16,829 bases of DNA from an uncultured Eubacteriales bacterium (GCA_900547135.1 URFJ01000029.1:1-16829), one strand, 5' to 3'; positions 5,971 through 13,986 are shown, counted from the first letter of the stretch. Program-made: numbers and translations. The notes: generated by a model from the sequence alone, not told the origin.

Positions 5971-6851
5971 ACAATAGAATGTCTAGCGGCAAGGACCTCC
6001 TGGAATATTGCGTCGAGCAGGGCGTTACCATAGCTGAGGCTATGATAAGATATGAAATATCGCTTGGCGAACTCAATAGGGAATCAATTATTGAGGAGAT
6101 GAGGAAAAACCTCAGCACGATGCGCCTATCCGTAAAAAAAGGCATCGAAGAGGAACAGTTCTCGGTAACAGGGCTGACGGGTAACGACTCGGGGATCTTT
6201 TTTGATTATGCTGAAAAATCTCTTATGGGAAGCCGGATGGCTCGTGCCGTAGCCTCCTCAATGGCAGTAGTTGAGATAAACGCATCCATGGGACGTATCG
6301 TAGCCGCGCCTACAGCCGGTGCAAGCGGTATCCTGCCTGGTGTGCTGCTTGTATGCGGCGGGGACCTGGGATGGGATGACGATATGTTGGTGCATGGATT
6401 ATTTGCAGCCGGCGCCGTGGGCATGATAATCGCTCAAAACGCTACCATTTCAGGCGCTGAGGGAGGCTGTCAGGCGGAAACGGGCGTTGGCGCAGCTATG
6501 GCCGCCGCCGCCCTTACCGAACTTTGTGGCGGCACTCCACAAATGGCGCTTGACGCTGCCGCCATTGCAATGAAAAACGTAATGGGACTTGTATGCGATC
6601 CGGTGGCGGGTCTCGTCGAATGCCCCTGCATAAAAAGAAACGCAATCGGAGCTGCCAACGCCATGCTTTCGGCTGACCTGGCTCTTGCCGGCATCAAAAG
6701 CATAATACCGTTTGACGAAGTTGTGGGGGCTATGCGAAGCGTTGGCAGGTCGATGAGTGCGGATCTACGCGAAACCGCGAGAGGCGGGCTTGCCGCAACT
6801 CCCACGGCAAAACAAATTGAAAGTAATTTGGGACTGTCGCCCGACAGATAG
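5967..6851 (+). CDS. sdaAA: L-serine dehydratase, iron-sulfur-dependent, alpha subunit
   Basis: 294 residues, full length for the family. Markers: SMGRIVAAPTAGASGILPGVL (around 110-130), the Cys-containing SGAEGGCQAETGVGAAMAA segment, and VMGLVCDPVAGLVECPCIKRN, supplying the cysteines expected to bind the [4Fe-4S] cluster that activates serine. The C-terminal STG-like end SADLRETARGGLAATPTAK is also conserved. Start at 5967 is the ATGA overlap with sdaAB, with GGAGG 11 nt upstream; ATG at 5979 is a possible alternative. The 2-aminoacrylate intermediate is the substrate class of the RidA encoded at 2691. No terminator is evident between this gene and the convergent small gene at 6884. Confidence 0.95.
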   Translation: MNNRMSSGKDLLEYCVEQGVTIAEAMIRYEISLGELNRESIIEEMRKNLSTMRLSVKKGIEEEQFSVTGLTGNDSGIFFDYAEKSLMGSRMARAVASSMAVVEINASMGRIVAAPTAGASGILPGVLLVCGGDLGWDDDMLVHGLFAAGAVGMIIAQNATISGAEGGCQAETGVGAAMAAAALTELCGGTPQMALDAAAIAMKNVMGLVCDPVAGLVECPCIKRNAIGAANAMLSADLALAGIKSIIPFDEVVGAMRSVGRSMSADLRETARGGLAATPTAKQIESNLGLSPDR

Positions 6852-6883
6852 CATTACAGCTGGTTGGATGCGTTCGGCCCTGT

Positions 6884-7057
6884 TTATATATTTTCTTTCT
6901 GCGTTTTATCAATCCTGTCCTGCATAAATATGCCGGCAATTCGGGCCAGCATCTCCCCCACCTCCTTGTCCGAGGCGTTACAGCAATCATCGCATATTTT
7001 AATTTTAATATTGCCAAGCGTAAGCTCCATCACATATCCCGATTTATCGGTCTCCAT
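6884..7057 (-). CDS. 57-residue acidic protein; candidate recombination directionality factor
   Basis: Encodes a 57-residue protein that begins METDKSGYVMELTLGN and continues IKIKICDDCCNASD. AGGGGTG (7072-7066) sits 8 nt before the ATG, a good ribosome site, so the frame is likely real. The composition is a beta-like start (VMELTLGNIKIKI), a CDDCC cluster and an amphipathic helix (EVGEMLARIAGIF). It is divergent from the recombinase gene with 161 bp between starts. Small proteins next to large serine recombinases often control the direction of recombination (for example the skinCd directionality factor of Clostridioides difficile); that role is inferred from location and size only. Upstream, minus-strand CATAGAAT (7104-7097) resembles a sigma-E -10, but the -35 is poor. 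TTGGTA-N18-TATAAT (about 7175-7146) is an alternative vegetative promoter. Confidence 0.6.
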   Translation of the reverse strand: METDKSGYVMELTLGNIKIKICDDCCNASDKEVGEMLARIAGIFMQDRIDKTQKENI

Positions 7058-7218
7058 ATCCAATTCACCCCTGATCTCTATAGCGTTATCTATGGAATTC
7101 TATGATTTTTATTTGGAATAAATTTTTATAACTGCCTGTCTCCATATTATATTTTTAATTTAAAGATTGTACCAATTATGTAGCAGCATCCGTTACAACA
7201 GTGAAGGGAGCTTTTAAT

Positions 7219-8805
7219 ATGGGATATTGTATGTACCTAAGAAAGTCGCGTAAGGATGAGGAAGCCGAGCTGCGGGGCGAGGGAGAGACGCTTAAGCGCC
7301 ACGAGTTCATATTGTCCGGGCTGGCAAATACGATGGGAATATGTGTATCCCAAATATACCGCGAACTTGTATCCGGCGATACTATAAGCTCTCGACCAGT
7401 TATGCAGCGTCTTCTATCGGACATTGAAAGCTATATTTGGGATGGAGTGCTCGTTATGGAGGTGGAAAGGCTTGCCAGGGGCGATACTATAGATCAGGGG
7501 ATTGTGGCGCAGGCCTTTAAGTATTCTGGAACAAAGATAATAACGCCAATGAAGACCTATGACCCTTCGAGCGAATTTGACGAGGAATATTTTGAGTTTG
7601 GCCTTTTTATGAGCAGACGCGAATATAAAACGATAAACAGACGCCTCCAGATGGGCAGATTGAGTGCCATAAAGGAGGGGAAATATATAGCCAGCCGTCC
7701 TCCTTACGGCTATATAAGGGTTAAACTGAATGACGCCAACGGCTTTACCCTTGAACCTAACGATGAACAGGCGAATATTGTCCGCATGATCTTTAACTGG
7801 TATGCTCATGGCATTAAAACGCCTAGCGGCGGGTTTCAAAGCATCGGAGCTGCGGGGATTGCCGATAAGCTGAACGGTTTGGGCATCCCGCCCCAAAGGG
7901 GGATTGCGTGGTCGTATTCGTCTGTACGCGGCATACTCTCCAATCCGGTATATACGGGGAAGCTGCGCTGGAACTGGAGGCCGCGTAAAAAACTGTTTGA
8001 TAACGGCGTAATAGTCGTGAAGCGTCCGCGATCCAAAGAGTATATGCTTACAGAGGGGCTTCATCCAGCGCTGATCCCTGATCCTGTCTTTAAATTAGTT
8101 CAAGAACGGTTGAGACGGTTAAAGCCCCGTACCAATTCCGGCAATTTTACTGTGCGTAATCCATTGGCAGGTATTATTATGTGCGGAAACTGCGGCAGAA
8201 AACTGGTGCGCCGTCCATATAAAAACCAAAAGGCCCGGCTTATGTGCGCCAGTCCAAACTGCAATACTGTGTCGTCAACAATGGACTTGGTTGAAAGGGC
8301 GGTATTTTATGCGCTTAACGAATGGCTTAGCGGCTATTTGATTGATTTAAAGAGCGGCATGTTGGATAAAAACGATACACAGCCAATTATAGGCGCTCTG
8401 CAATCCGCCAGCTTGGAATTAAAAGCGCTTCAAACCCAGATAGATAATGTATTCGATATGTTTGAAAGCGGGATATATGATATCGAAACTTTTTCAAAGC
8501 GCAAGGGAAAGCTGAATGAAAAGCTTTTGTCCGTTTTAAATAAAAAAAACGCCCTGGAGGAAGAAATTAAAGAAGCCGAAAGCGCGAAAGACATTTACCA
8601 ACCCCAGAATGCCTTCCGCATGTCTATTGTTGATGTGCTTTCGGTATCAAGCACTAATGCCAAAAACCTGATTTTAAAAGAGATTGTACATAAAATAGTC
8701 TATGCCAAGACAGAAAATGGCCGTTGGCATGGAAATGAGGATGACTTTTCCATTACCATATATCCTTTGCTTCCAAAAACAAGTTCAATAGCGTTACCTA
8801 CATAA
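7219..8805 (+). CDS. Large serine recombinase (element excisionase/integrase)
   Basis: 528 residues. The N-terminal resolvase domain has the catalytic Ser10 in YLRKSRKDEE, EGETLKRHE, SGDTISSRPVMQRLL and VLVMEVERLARGDTIDQG. A recombinase domain follows (ASRPPYGYIRV from about residue 158; NPVYTGKLRWN), then a zinc ribbon with C322, C325, C343 and C348. A coiled coil at about 385-455 is typical of large serine integrases. ATG 7219 is chosen over GTG 7201 because AAGGGAG (7204-7210) is 8 nt ahead of it and the protein then begins at the conserved catalytic block. The stop is 8 bp before the right core repeat. It is expected to recombine the repeats at 4571 and 8813. This is the same protein class as SpoIVCA of skin. 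CATATTAT (7143-7150) is only a weak mother-cell -10 candidate. Confidence 0.95.
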   Translation: MGYCMYLRKSRKDEEAELRGEGETLKRHEFILSGLANTMGICVSQIYRELVSGDTISSRPVMQRLLSDIESYIWDGVLVMEVERLARGDTIDQGIVAQAFKYSGTKIITPMKTYDPSSEFDEEYFEFGLFMSRREYKTINRRLQMGRLSAIKEGKYIASRPPYGYIRVKLNDANGFTLEPNDEQANIVRMIFNWYAHGIKTPSGGFQSIGAAGIADKLNGLGIPPQRGIAWSYSSVRGILSNPVYTGKLRWNWRPRKKLFDNGVIVVKRPRSKEYMLTEGLHPALIPDPVFKLVQERLRRLKPRTNSGNFTVRNPLAGIIMCGNCGRKLVRRPYKNQKARLMCASPNCNTVSSTMDLVERAVFYALNEWLSGYLIDLKSGMLDKNDTQPIIGALQSASLELKALQTQIDNVFDMFESGIYDIETFSKRKGKLNEKLLSVLNKKNALEEEIKEAESAKDIYQPQNAFRMSIVDVLSVSSTNAKNLILKEIVHKIVYAKTENGRWHGNEDDFSITIYPLLPKTSSIALPT

Positions 8806-8812
8806 AAACGGT

Positions 8813-8828
8813 ACCGAAGAGATGGCGC
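8813..8828 (+). repeat. attR core of the cotJC-intervening element
   Basis: ACCGAAGAGA, then T, then GGCGC; the 10-bp core is identical to 4571-4580. The repeat encodes Thr-Glu-Glu in the same cotJC frame on both sides, so crossover anywhere within it is seamless. The predicted crossover dinucleotide GA is at 8819-8820. Confidence 0.8.
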
Positions 8829-9253
8829 ACTGGGAAATGATAGGCACCATGATCCTTCAGTGTATGCGCGGCGCATGCTTAGCCGATATTGAGGCGGCCG
8901 GACTGCTTGGCTATTATACCATGCATGACCACGGCGTTTTCCCCGCAGACTCAAACGGGGTGCCGTTCACCGCATCATACATTCAATGCACAGGAGACCC
9001 CCTCGCCGATATTGCTGAAGACATGGCAGCAGAACAAAAGGCCCGGGCCACATATGAGCATCTGATGAACCTGACTGATGATCCCGCAATTATCAACCCC
9101 CTTCGTTTCCTTCGTGAAAGGGAGATTGTTCATTATCAGAGGTTCGGCGAATGCTTGGAGATCTTGCAATGCTTAATACCAAACAACAACGAACGCATTC
9201 GATTCGTACAGACCGGCAACGTTGTCACCTGCGGATGCGCATGCGCGGATTAA
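8822..9253 (+). CDS. cotJC: CotJC C-terminal part (split gene, 3' fragment)
   Basis: Codons 66-208 of CotJC, from the Met that directly follows GTEE: MAHWEMIGTM..., GVPFTASYIQ, DPLADIAEDMAAEQKARATYE and LRFLREREIVHYQRF. Joined to 4385-4579 it gives a 208-residue Mn-catalase-like coat protein with ligands E35, E65, H68, E136 and H169. In the unexcised chromosome it has no own ribosome site and lies downstream of the recombinase gene, so it is probably not translated usefully. An extra Cys-rich tail (TCGCACAD) extends beyond the last family motif. A strong hairpin follows at 9280. Intact coding over 143 codons argues that it is under selection, as expected if the gene is reassembled. Confidence 0.93.
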   Translation: MAHWEMIGTMILQCMRGACLADIEAAGLLGYYTMHDHGVFPADSNGVPFTASYIQCTGDPLADIAEDMAAEQKARATYEHLMNLTDDPAIINPLRFLREREIVHYQRFGECLEILQCLIPNNNERIRFVQTGNVVTCGCACAD

Positions 9254-9279
9254 ACGACAACGTTTAGCGTATGATATTT

Positions 9280-9305
9280 AAACGGCCGCCTTAAAGCGGC
9301 CGTTT
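9280..9305. terminator. Bidirectional terminator between cotJC and tldE
   Basis: AAACGGCCGC (9280-9289) pairs perfectly with GCGGCCGTTT (9296-9305) around CTTAAA. It lies between convergent genes and ends in TTT on both strands. Confidence 0.85.
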
Positions 9306-9319
9306 ACTCTTATAACCGA

Positions 9320-10540
9320 TTATACATTTTCTGAAACTTTCATTCTCGTAACCAATACCCGTTCACCAAAAACCGGCCTGTCAGCGCTTACGCCAATAAA
9401 ATCATCGCCTAACATCTCATAGATATTGCCCGATATATTCAATTCAGGCAGTCTGCCAATGAAGCTTTTGCCATCAAATAGATACGCAATCTGAACAGGG
9501 GTTGCGTAATTGCCCTCGTTTGTCCAATCGCCTCCGATGGCCATTCCTGCCAGTATACCCAATTCGCCGCCCAAAAGGTCGCTAAGCGTTCTTTCAGATG
9601 GTTTGACCGAAAGGTTGTACGAGCTTGCTATCAGTGGTACTTCGTCATAATCGCCGCCTGCTGCCGCCGTGCATGGATATCCGTATCTCTTGGCGCTGAG
9701 CTTGTCCGAATAAGGAGATAGAAGAACGCCATCCTTAATCAATGCAGTTTTATCGCCTTCTAATGTGGAACCCTCCTTGTCAAAGAACGGAACGCCAATC
9801 ATTTCCTCGGACCTGTCCATATAAAGCGTAAAATCACTTGCGAACAGCTTCTTTCCGAGATTACCCCTAAACATTGACGCGTTTCGTCCGAACATATCCC
9901 CCCGAAGATCGGAAGAAAACTTCCTCATCAATTCATATGGGAGCATTATGACCGGAACTTTGTCACCGCATGGCAAATTGACGCGTCTATTATAGGCGCT
10001 AAGCTGATCCTTTGCCTCATTATACAGCGCATTGCTGTCGAATTCACGGCTGTTGTACATTATTCCAGTATCAAAGATGCTTTTCGAACCCGGCTTTCTC
10101 ACCAATATGGTCGTTTCATAATACCTGTCCATGCTTATATAGTTTAGCCCGTTATCATTTGACAGACGGGTATCGGTTTCCACACACTTCAATTTATTGC
10201 TAAAGGTAAAACCTGGGAACCCGCTCGTAAGCAAATTCAGTATTTCCTCGACATCAGAAATAAACCGCTTGTCTGGCAAAGCTGGTCTGCGCAAATCCCT
10301 TTCGCGCTCTCCCGGTTCCGGATTGAGTTCATAAACGATGCCTGAGTCAACTCCCTCGCGCGCTTCTTTCCATATGGTCTCGTCCGGTTCTCCGAGAGTG
10401 CCTGCCACCCCGATAAAGCCGTTGTCATACACGCGGCAGCCGCTTTTGAGTATACTCTTTTTCATGATGGAATCCACTCTGTTGCTGGTTATATTCAGCG
10501 AAGTTGTAGTTTCCCTTACTTGGAACAGTTCTCTTATCAT
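9320..10540 (-). CDS. tldE: TldE/PmbA-type subunit of a TldD/TldE metalloprotease
   Basis: 406 residues from the ATG at 10540, which has AGGAGA (10552-10547) 6 nt ahead; an upstream in-frame ATG would place the start inside tldD without a ribosome site. Family features are in the C-terminal half: FDKEGSTLEGDKTALIKDGVLLSPYSDK, GGDWTNEGNYATPVQIAYLFDGK and GRLPELNISGNIYEMLGDDF. No HExxxH motif is present, as expected for the non-catalytic subunit that pairs with TldD and threads peptides into its active site. It follows tldD with a 19-bp gap to this start. Substrates are unknown; in other bacteria the pair degrades flexible peptides and processes some peptide natural products. Confidence 0.85.
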   Translation of the reverse strand: MIRELFQVRETTTSLNITSNRVDSIMKKSILKSGCRVYDNGFIGVAGTLGEPDETIWKEAREGVDSGIVYELNPEPGERERDLRRPALPDKRFISDVEEILNLLTSGFPGFTFSNKLKCVETDTRLSNDNGLNYISMDRYYETTILVRKPGSKSIFDTGIMYNSREFDSNALYNEAKDQLSAYNRRVNLPCGDKVPVIMLPYELMRKFSSDLRGDMFGRNASMFRGNLGKKLFASDFTLYMDRSEEMIGVPFFDKEGSTLEGDKTALIKDGVLLSPYSDKLSAKRYGYPCTAAAGGDYDEVPLIASSYNLSVKPSERTLSDLLGGELGILAGMAIGGDWTNEGNYATPVQIAYLFDGKSFIGRLPELNISGNIYEMLGDDFIGVSADRPVFGERVLVTRMKVSENV

Positions 10541-10559
10541 AGTGCTTCTCCTATCCATA

Positions 10560-11903
10560 TCACAGAACATTTATGCCGTTTACCCGAACATACGGACCGC
10601 CAAAACACACTGGCAAACCCATCTGCTCCATCTTTCCGCATCCTCCAGTTGCGAATGATAAAAGCTCAACTTTATCGGACAATCCGTCTATATCATGAAG
10701 AGTGCGCATCACGTTTCCGGTTATTACCGATATTTTTACCGGTTCATCAATGCTTCCATTACGAATCATGTATGCGGTTCTTGGCGCAATGGTAAACGTG
10801 CTCATACCAGACCCGTGATTTATATCATCAATAAATATACCTTCCTTTACTCCCGCAAACAGCTCGTCCTTGGTCAGCCGGCCTGCGTCTATGTATGTCG
10901 TCGTCATACGTACTATTGGTTCATATTCAAATCCCGTAGCTCTCGCGTTGCCTGTAACGCTCTCGTTCATCCCCGAAGCCGTCATGGCGCTGTGGAGCCT
11001 TCCCGTCAATATGCCGTTTTTGATAATATAATTCCGTTTAGCACGGCAACCCTCATCATCGAATGGGACGTAGCCTGAGCCCTCTATATCCCCCGTGTCA
11101 ATTATGCTCAAGACAGGACTGCCAACCATTTTCCCAAGTTTCCATTCATGCTTGGTTTCCTCATCCCCCAGCATGAGATCCGCTTCGCTCTTGTGACCAA
11201 AGCTCTCATGGGCAAATACTCCCGCAGCTACAGGCGATAGTATGCACGTATATATTCCCGGTTTAACAGGTGTGGCGTATTTAGCGTAGTTTATGTCGCT
11301 CTGAATAGATTTTTCAAGCTTGTCCCCTCGGTTAAATATATCCTCGAACCTCACTCCCATTATATCGCAGCTGCCATTGAACGGAAGGCCATCCGATCCG
11401 GTAACAACCTTATATCTGCAGGCTATGCAACAGAACTGTTTATCAAACTCTACGTCAGTCCCTATGCTTGATATAATGCGCTTTTTAGTGTATATATCTT
11501 TATAAAACAGTTCTGAAGACACTACTTCCTTGTATGCACTCAATACAGGGATATACGACCTCAAAAGCTTCAGTTTTTCGTCCTGCGGCACTTTAGGAAG
11601 CATGCATCCGTCGTACATCATCCTGCGTTCCCTGTTTTTTTCCATACGATGCAAAATATCATTTTCGCAGATGTCCGGATTTGATGTAGCCATACTTGCA
11701 AGCTCCTCAATCGCGCGCTGGACCCCGCCCACATCGGTAATTGAGGAATAATACCATCTATTACCGTCATAAAGCCTGATAAGCGCGCCTGATTTTATGC
11801 GCCTCTTGTTCTGCTTAAGCTCCAAATTCTTAAATGTAACCATGGTTGAGTATTCCGTTTCAATTCGGACATCAGTAAAAACACCCGATGGGAAATCGTA
11901 CAC
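10560..11903 (-). CDS. tldD: TldD-type zinc metalloprotease subunit
   Basis: 447 residues. The catalytic zinc motif is HESFGH at 232-237 (family HExxxH). Other conserved blocks: PVKPGIYTCILSPVAAGVFAHE, IIDTGDIEGSGYVPFDDEG, NGILTGRLHSAMTA, GNARA, and the C-terminal GGCGKMEQMGLPVCFGGPY. It starts at GTG 11903 with AGGAGGG about 7 nt upstream. It forms an operon with tldE, the expected heterodimer partner. A TATAAT lies on the same strand at 11975-11970, but without a convincing -35. The protein is a soluble cytoplasmic peptidase by family. Confidence 0.88.
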   Translation of the reverse strand: MYDFPSGVFTDVRIETEYSTMVTFKNLELKQNKRRIKSGALIRLYDGNRWYYSSITDVGGVQRAIEELASMATSNPDICENDILHRMEKNRERRMMYDGCMLPKVPQDEKLKLLRSYIPVLSAYKEVVSSELFYKDIYTKKRIISSIGTDVEFDKQFCCIACRYKVVTGSDGLPFNGSCDIMGVRFEDIFNRGDKLEKSIQSDINYAKYATPVKPGIYTCILSPVAAGVFAHESFGHKSEADLMLGDEETKHEWKLGKMVGSPVLSIIDTGDIEGSGYVPFDDEGCRAKRNYIIKNGILTGRLHSAMTASGMNESVTGNARATGFEYEPIVRMTTTYIDAGRLTKDELFAGVKEGIFIDDINHGSGMSTFTIAPRTAYMIRNGSIDEPVKISVITGNVMRTLHDIDGLSDKVELLSFATGGCGKMEQMGLPVCFGGPYVRVNGINVL

Positions 11904-12100
11904 TAGTTAGCCCTCCTCATTATGGATTCACGTTGCATTAAACAAAGCAGACAACGAGTAATTACGAATATTATATCATGTAATTGAGCGTTAAGCAGCC
12001 TGTATGTTCCGATTATGCCATATAGTTTGGAATCAAAAGAATAATCTGTGAATGTCATGGAACTATTTGTGCAGACTAAACCATAAAAACGGAGGTCATT

Positions 12101-12277
12101 ATGGAACAGAAACACAATAATTTAAATGAACTTATCAATTCCGACCCACAGGCACGAGAGTATTTTCTCGAACTTCCCCAATATGTCCGGGATCAAATAG
12201 GAACACGCGCAGACAGCGTAAACACTTATTCCGGACTTCGTGATTACGCTGAGAACCTGCTTAGGGGCGACGACTGA
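12101..12277 (+). CDS. Small conserved-looking protein of unknown function
   Basis: A 58-residue frame beginning MEQKHNNLNELINSDPQAREY, with GGAGGT 5 nt before the ATG. The sequence is predicted mostly helical, with a middle LPQYVRDQIGTRADSV and a C-terminal LRDYAENLLRGDD. It resembles a short helical protein seen widely in clostridia (N.LI...P.A..YF..LP.YV...I..RA....YAE.LLRG), but I know no function. The FAD/Rieske oxidoreductase start follows after 26 bp, so the two may be cotranscribed. Confidence 0.75.
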   Translation: MEQKHNNLNELINSDPQAREYFLELPQYVRDQIGTRADSVNTYSGLRDYAENLLRGDD

Positions 12278-12303
12278 CACAAAGATTGATTAGAGGTACT
12301 TTA

Positions 12304-13746
12304 ATGGAATCCATTTGGTCGAAAGATACACAAATTGAAAAACGTCCGCAACTGTCTGGAGATATCAATACGGACGCCGTTATAATAGGCGGAGGACTTG
12401 CCGGCATCCTCACCGCATATATGCTCAATAACCGTGGTGTAAATTCGGTAGTACTTGAAGCTGGCAGAATCGCAAGCGGACAGACTAAAAACACTACCGC
12501 AAAAATTACCTCCCAGCATGGCCTGATTTATAACAAGCTCATCGAAGACTTTGGGGAAGATCTCGCCCATGAATATGCTATGGCAAACGAGGAGGCAATA
12601 AGGCAGTATAAGGACATTATAGATTCAGAAGGAATTGACTGTAAATATAAAGCAAGTCCTGCGTTTTTATACACGACAGTTAATCCCGAACCTTTAGAGA
12701 AGGAATGCGCCGCGGCATTATCGCTTGGGCTGAATGCGTCGATTACTAACGATACGGAGCTTCCCTTCGCCGTCAAGGGCGCCCTCCGTTTTGAAAGCCA
12801 GGCACAGTTTAATCCGCTTGTGTTCTTAAAGGCGATTTCATCCTCCATTGAAATCTATGAAAACAGCAGGGTAATCGATGTAAAGGAGGACAGCGTTGCA
12901 TCTGAGAACGGACGCGTCTTTGCAAAACATATAGTGGTTACGACGCACTATCCATTCATAAACGCGCCAGGTTATTATTTTGCGCGTATGCATCAGGAAA
13001 GATCTTACGTCATCGCTTTAAAGGGTATTGACCCGCTCCAGGGAATGTACCTTGGAGTCGATCCGGGGGGCTTGTCCTTTAGAGGCTACAGGGATTTGTT
13101 GCTCCTAGGAGGCGGAAGCCACCGGACGGGCGAGAATTCCGCTGGTGGCAGATATAACCGTCTGCGCGAGGCTGCCAAGGAGTTCTATCCAAACTCAACC
13201 GATGTAGCTAACTGGTCGGCCCAGGATTGTATATCCATTGATTCGGTGCCTTATATAGGTCAATACTCAGAATCAACGCCAAACATGTATGTTGCAACCG
13301 GCTTTCATAAATGGGGCATGACCAGCTCAATGGTCGCGGCAAACATAATCTGCGATATGATTACAGGTATAGACAGCCGATATGCCGATGTCTTTTCGCC
13401 TAAAAGGTTCAGGCTGTCGCCTTCGATAAAATCCATCTTCACCGACGGCAAACAGGCGGTAAAGGGACTGGCCCGCAATTTATTTGAATCCCCCGACGAA
13501 ACGGCAGAGGACCTCCCCTATGGCCATGGAGGAATAGTAAAAAACAATGGTGAAAAATGCGGAGCTTTTAATGATGAAGGCAATCTAAACCTTGTGAATC
13601 CGCGCTGCACCCATCTTGGATGTCAGGTTGCATTTAATCCCGATGAGCTTAGCTGGGATTGCCCGTGTCACGGATCCAGATTTGATAAGGATGGACAAGT
13701 TATAGACGGGCCGGCTATGAATCCCCTGCAATCCAAAAAAACTTAG
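12304..13746 (+). CDS. FAD-dependent oxidoreductase with C-terminal Rieske [2Fe-2S] domain
   Basis: 480 residues, a DAO-type flavoprotein fused to a Rieske domain, like B. subtilis YhfW. The dinucleotide-binding motif is DAVIIGGGLAGIL (24-36) followed by VVLEAG. HGLIYNKL and GFHKWGMTSS (about 339-348) are typical of the DadA-like fold. The Rieske cluster ligands are C435-x-H437 and C453-x2-H456, with C440 and C455 placed to form the usual disulfide. The domain order and the absence of a signal peptide point to a cytoplasmic enzyme. ATG 12304 follows AGAGG by 8 nt; an upstream TTG in frame is less likely. The Rieske end is slightly short (stop soon after GPAMNPL). Substrate unknown. Confidence 0.88.
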   Translation: MESIWSKDTQIEKRPQLSGDINTDAVIIGGGLAGILTAYMLNNRGVNSVVLEAGRIASGQTKNTTAKITSQHGLIYNKLIEDFGEDLAHEYAMANEEAIRQYKDIIDSEGIDCKYKASPAFLYTTVNPEPLEKECAAALSLGLNASITNDTELPFAVKGALRFESQAQFNPLVFLKAISSSIEIYENSRVIDVKEDSVASENGRVFAKHIVVTTHYPFINAPGYYFARMHQERSYVIALKGIDPLQGMYLGVDPGGLSFRGYRDLLLLGGGSHRTGENSAGGRYNRLREAAKEFYPNSTDVANWSAQDCISIDSVPYIGQYSESTPNMYVATGFHKWGMTSSMVAANIICDMITGIDSRYADVFSPKRFRLSPSIKSIFTDGKQAVKGLARNLFESPDETAEDLPYGHGGIVKNNGEKCGAFNDEGNLNLVNPRCTHLGCQVAFNPDELSWDCPCHGSRFDKDGQVIDGPAMNPLQSKKT

Positions 13747-13832
13747 TATACGGCAGGTAGTATCAAAATAAGCCTTAGCGGCAAAGCGTACATTTTATGG
13801 TAATAGGTTTAACCATAATTCCATAATTACCA

Positions 13833-13861
13833 AATCAGTCATGCTGTATAATGGCTGATTT
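13833..13861 (+). terminator. Possible terminator after the FAD/Rieske gene
   Basis: AAATCAGTCAT and ATGGCTGATTT pair over 11 positions with one G-T pair around an 8-nt loop. There is no strong T tract, so this is only a candidate. Confidence 0.4.
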
Positions 13862-13916
13862 CTAAACACGAGTCATAATTCCGTACTATGGGAGTGATCC
13901 TCTCCAAAATAGTTTC

Positions 13917-13950
13917 GGCATAGAATCCAATCCTTTTGGGTTTCTATGCC
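13917..13950. terminator. Hairpin between convergent FAD/Rieske gene and trpS
   Basis: GGCATAGAA (13917-13925) pairs with TTCTATGCC (13942-13950), with inner partial pairing of TCC/GGG. TTTTT follows on the plus strand at 13969. Probably terminates one or both convergent transcripts. Confidence 0.5.
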
Positions 13951-13986
13951 GCGGCAGATTTTTATTGTTCTGAATATTACTAAAGC

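Larger units (their letters stand above)
4571..8812. mobile_element. cotJC-intervening element (4,242 bp) with serine recombinase
   Basis: A segment flanked by the direct repeat ACCGAAGAGA (4571-4580 and 8813-8822), each copy followed after one variable base (C or T) by GGCGC. Deleting it joins ...GACATTGGCACCGAAGAG to ATGGCGCACTGGGAA and restores a continuous cotJC frame reading DIGTEEMAHWEMIGTM, exactly what CotJC homologues have there. Contents: PPase-like protein, sdaAB, sdaAA, a minus-strand 57-residue protein and a large serine recombinase reading towards the right end. There are no recognisable phage structural, replication or conjugation genes, so it resembles the non-prophage gin-type intervening elements more than skin. 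Sporulation-specific excision is inferred from position and gene content. Confidence 0.9.

Noticed and set aside
6864..7121. 85-codon plus-strand ORF after sdaAA
   Set aside because: It is antisense to the 57-residue gene at 6884-7057, which has a proper ribosome site; this frame has none.
7143..7151. CATATTATA as a sigma-K promoter for the recombinase
   Set aside because: The -10 pattern fits, but the nearest AC is only 10 bp upstream instead of 16-17, and no sigma-E -35 is seen at 13-15 bp.
4571..8812. Prophage or integrative conjugative element
   Set aside because: Only 4.2 kb, with no capsid, terminase, replication, relaxase or transfer genes; the only mobility gene is the serine recombinase.
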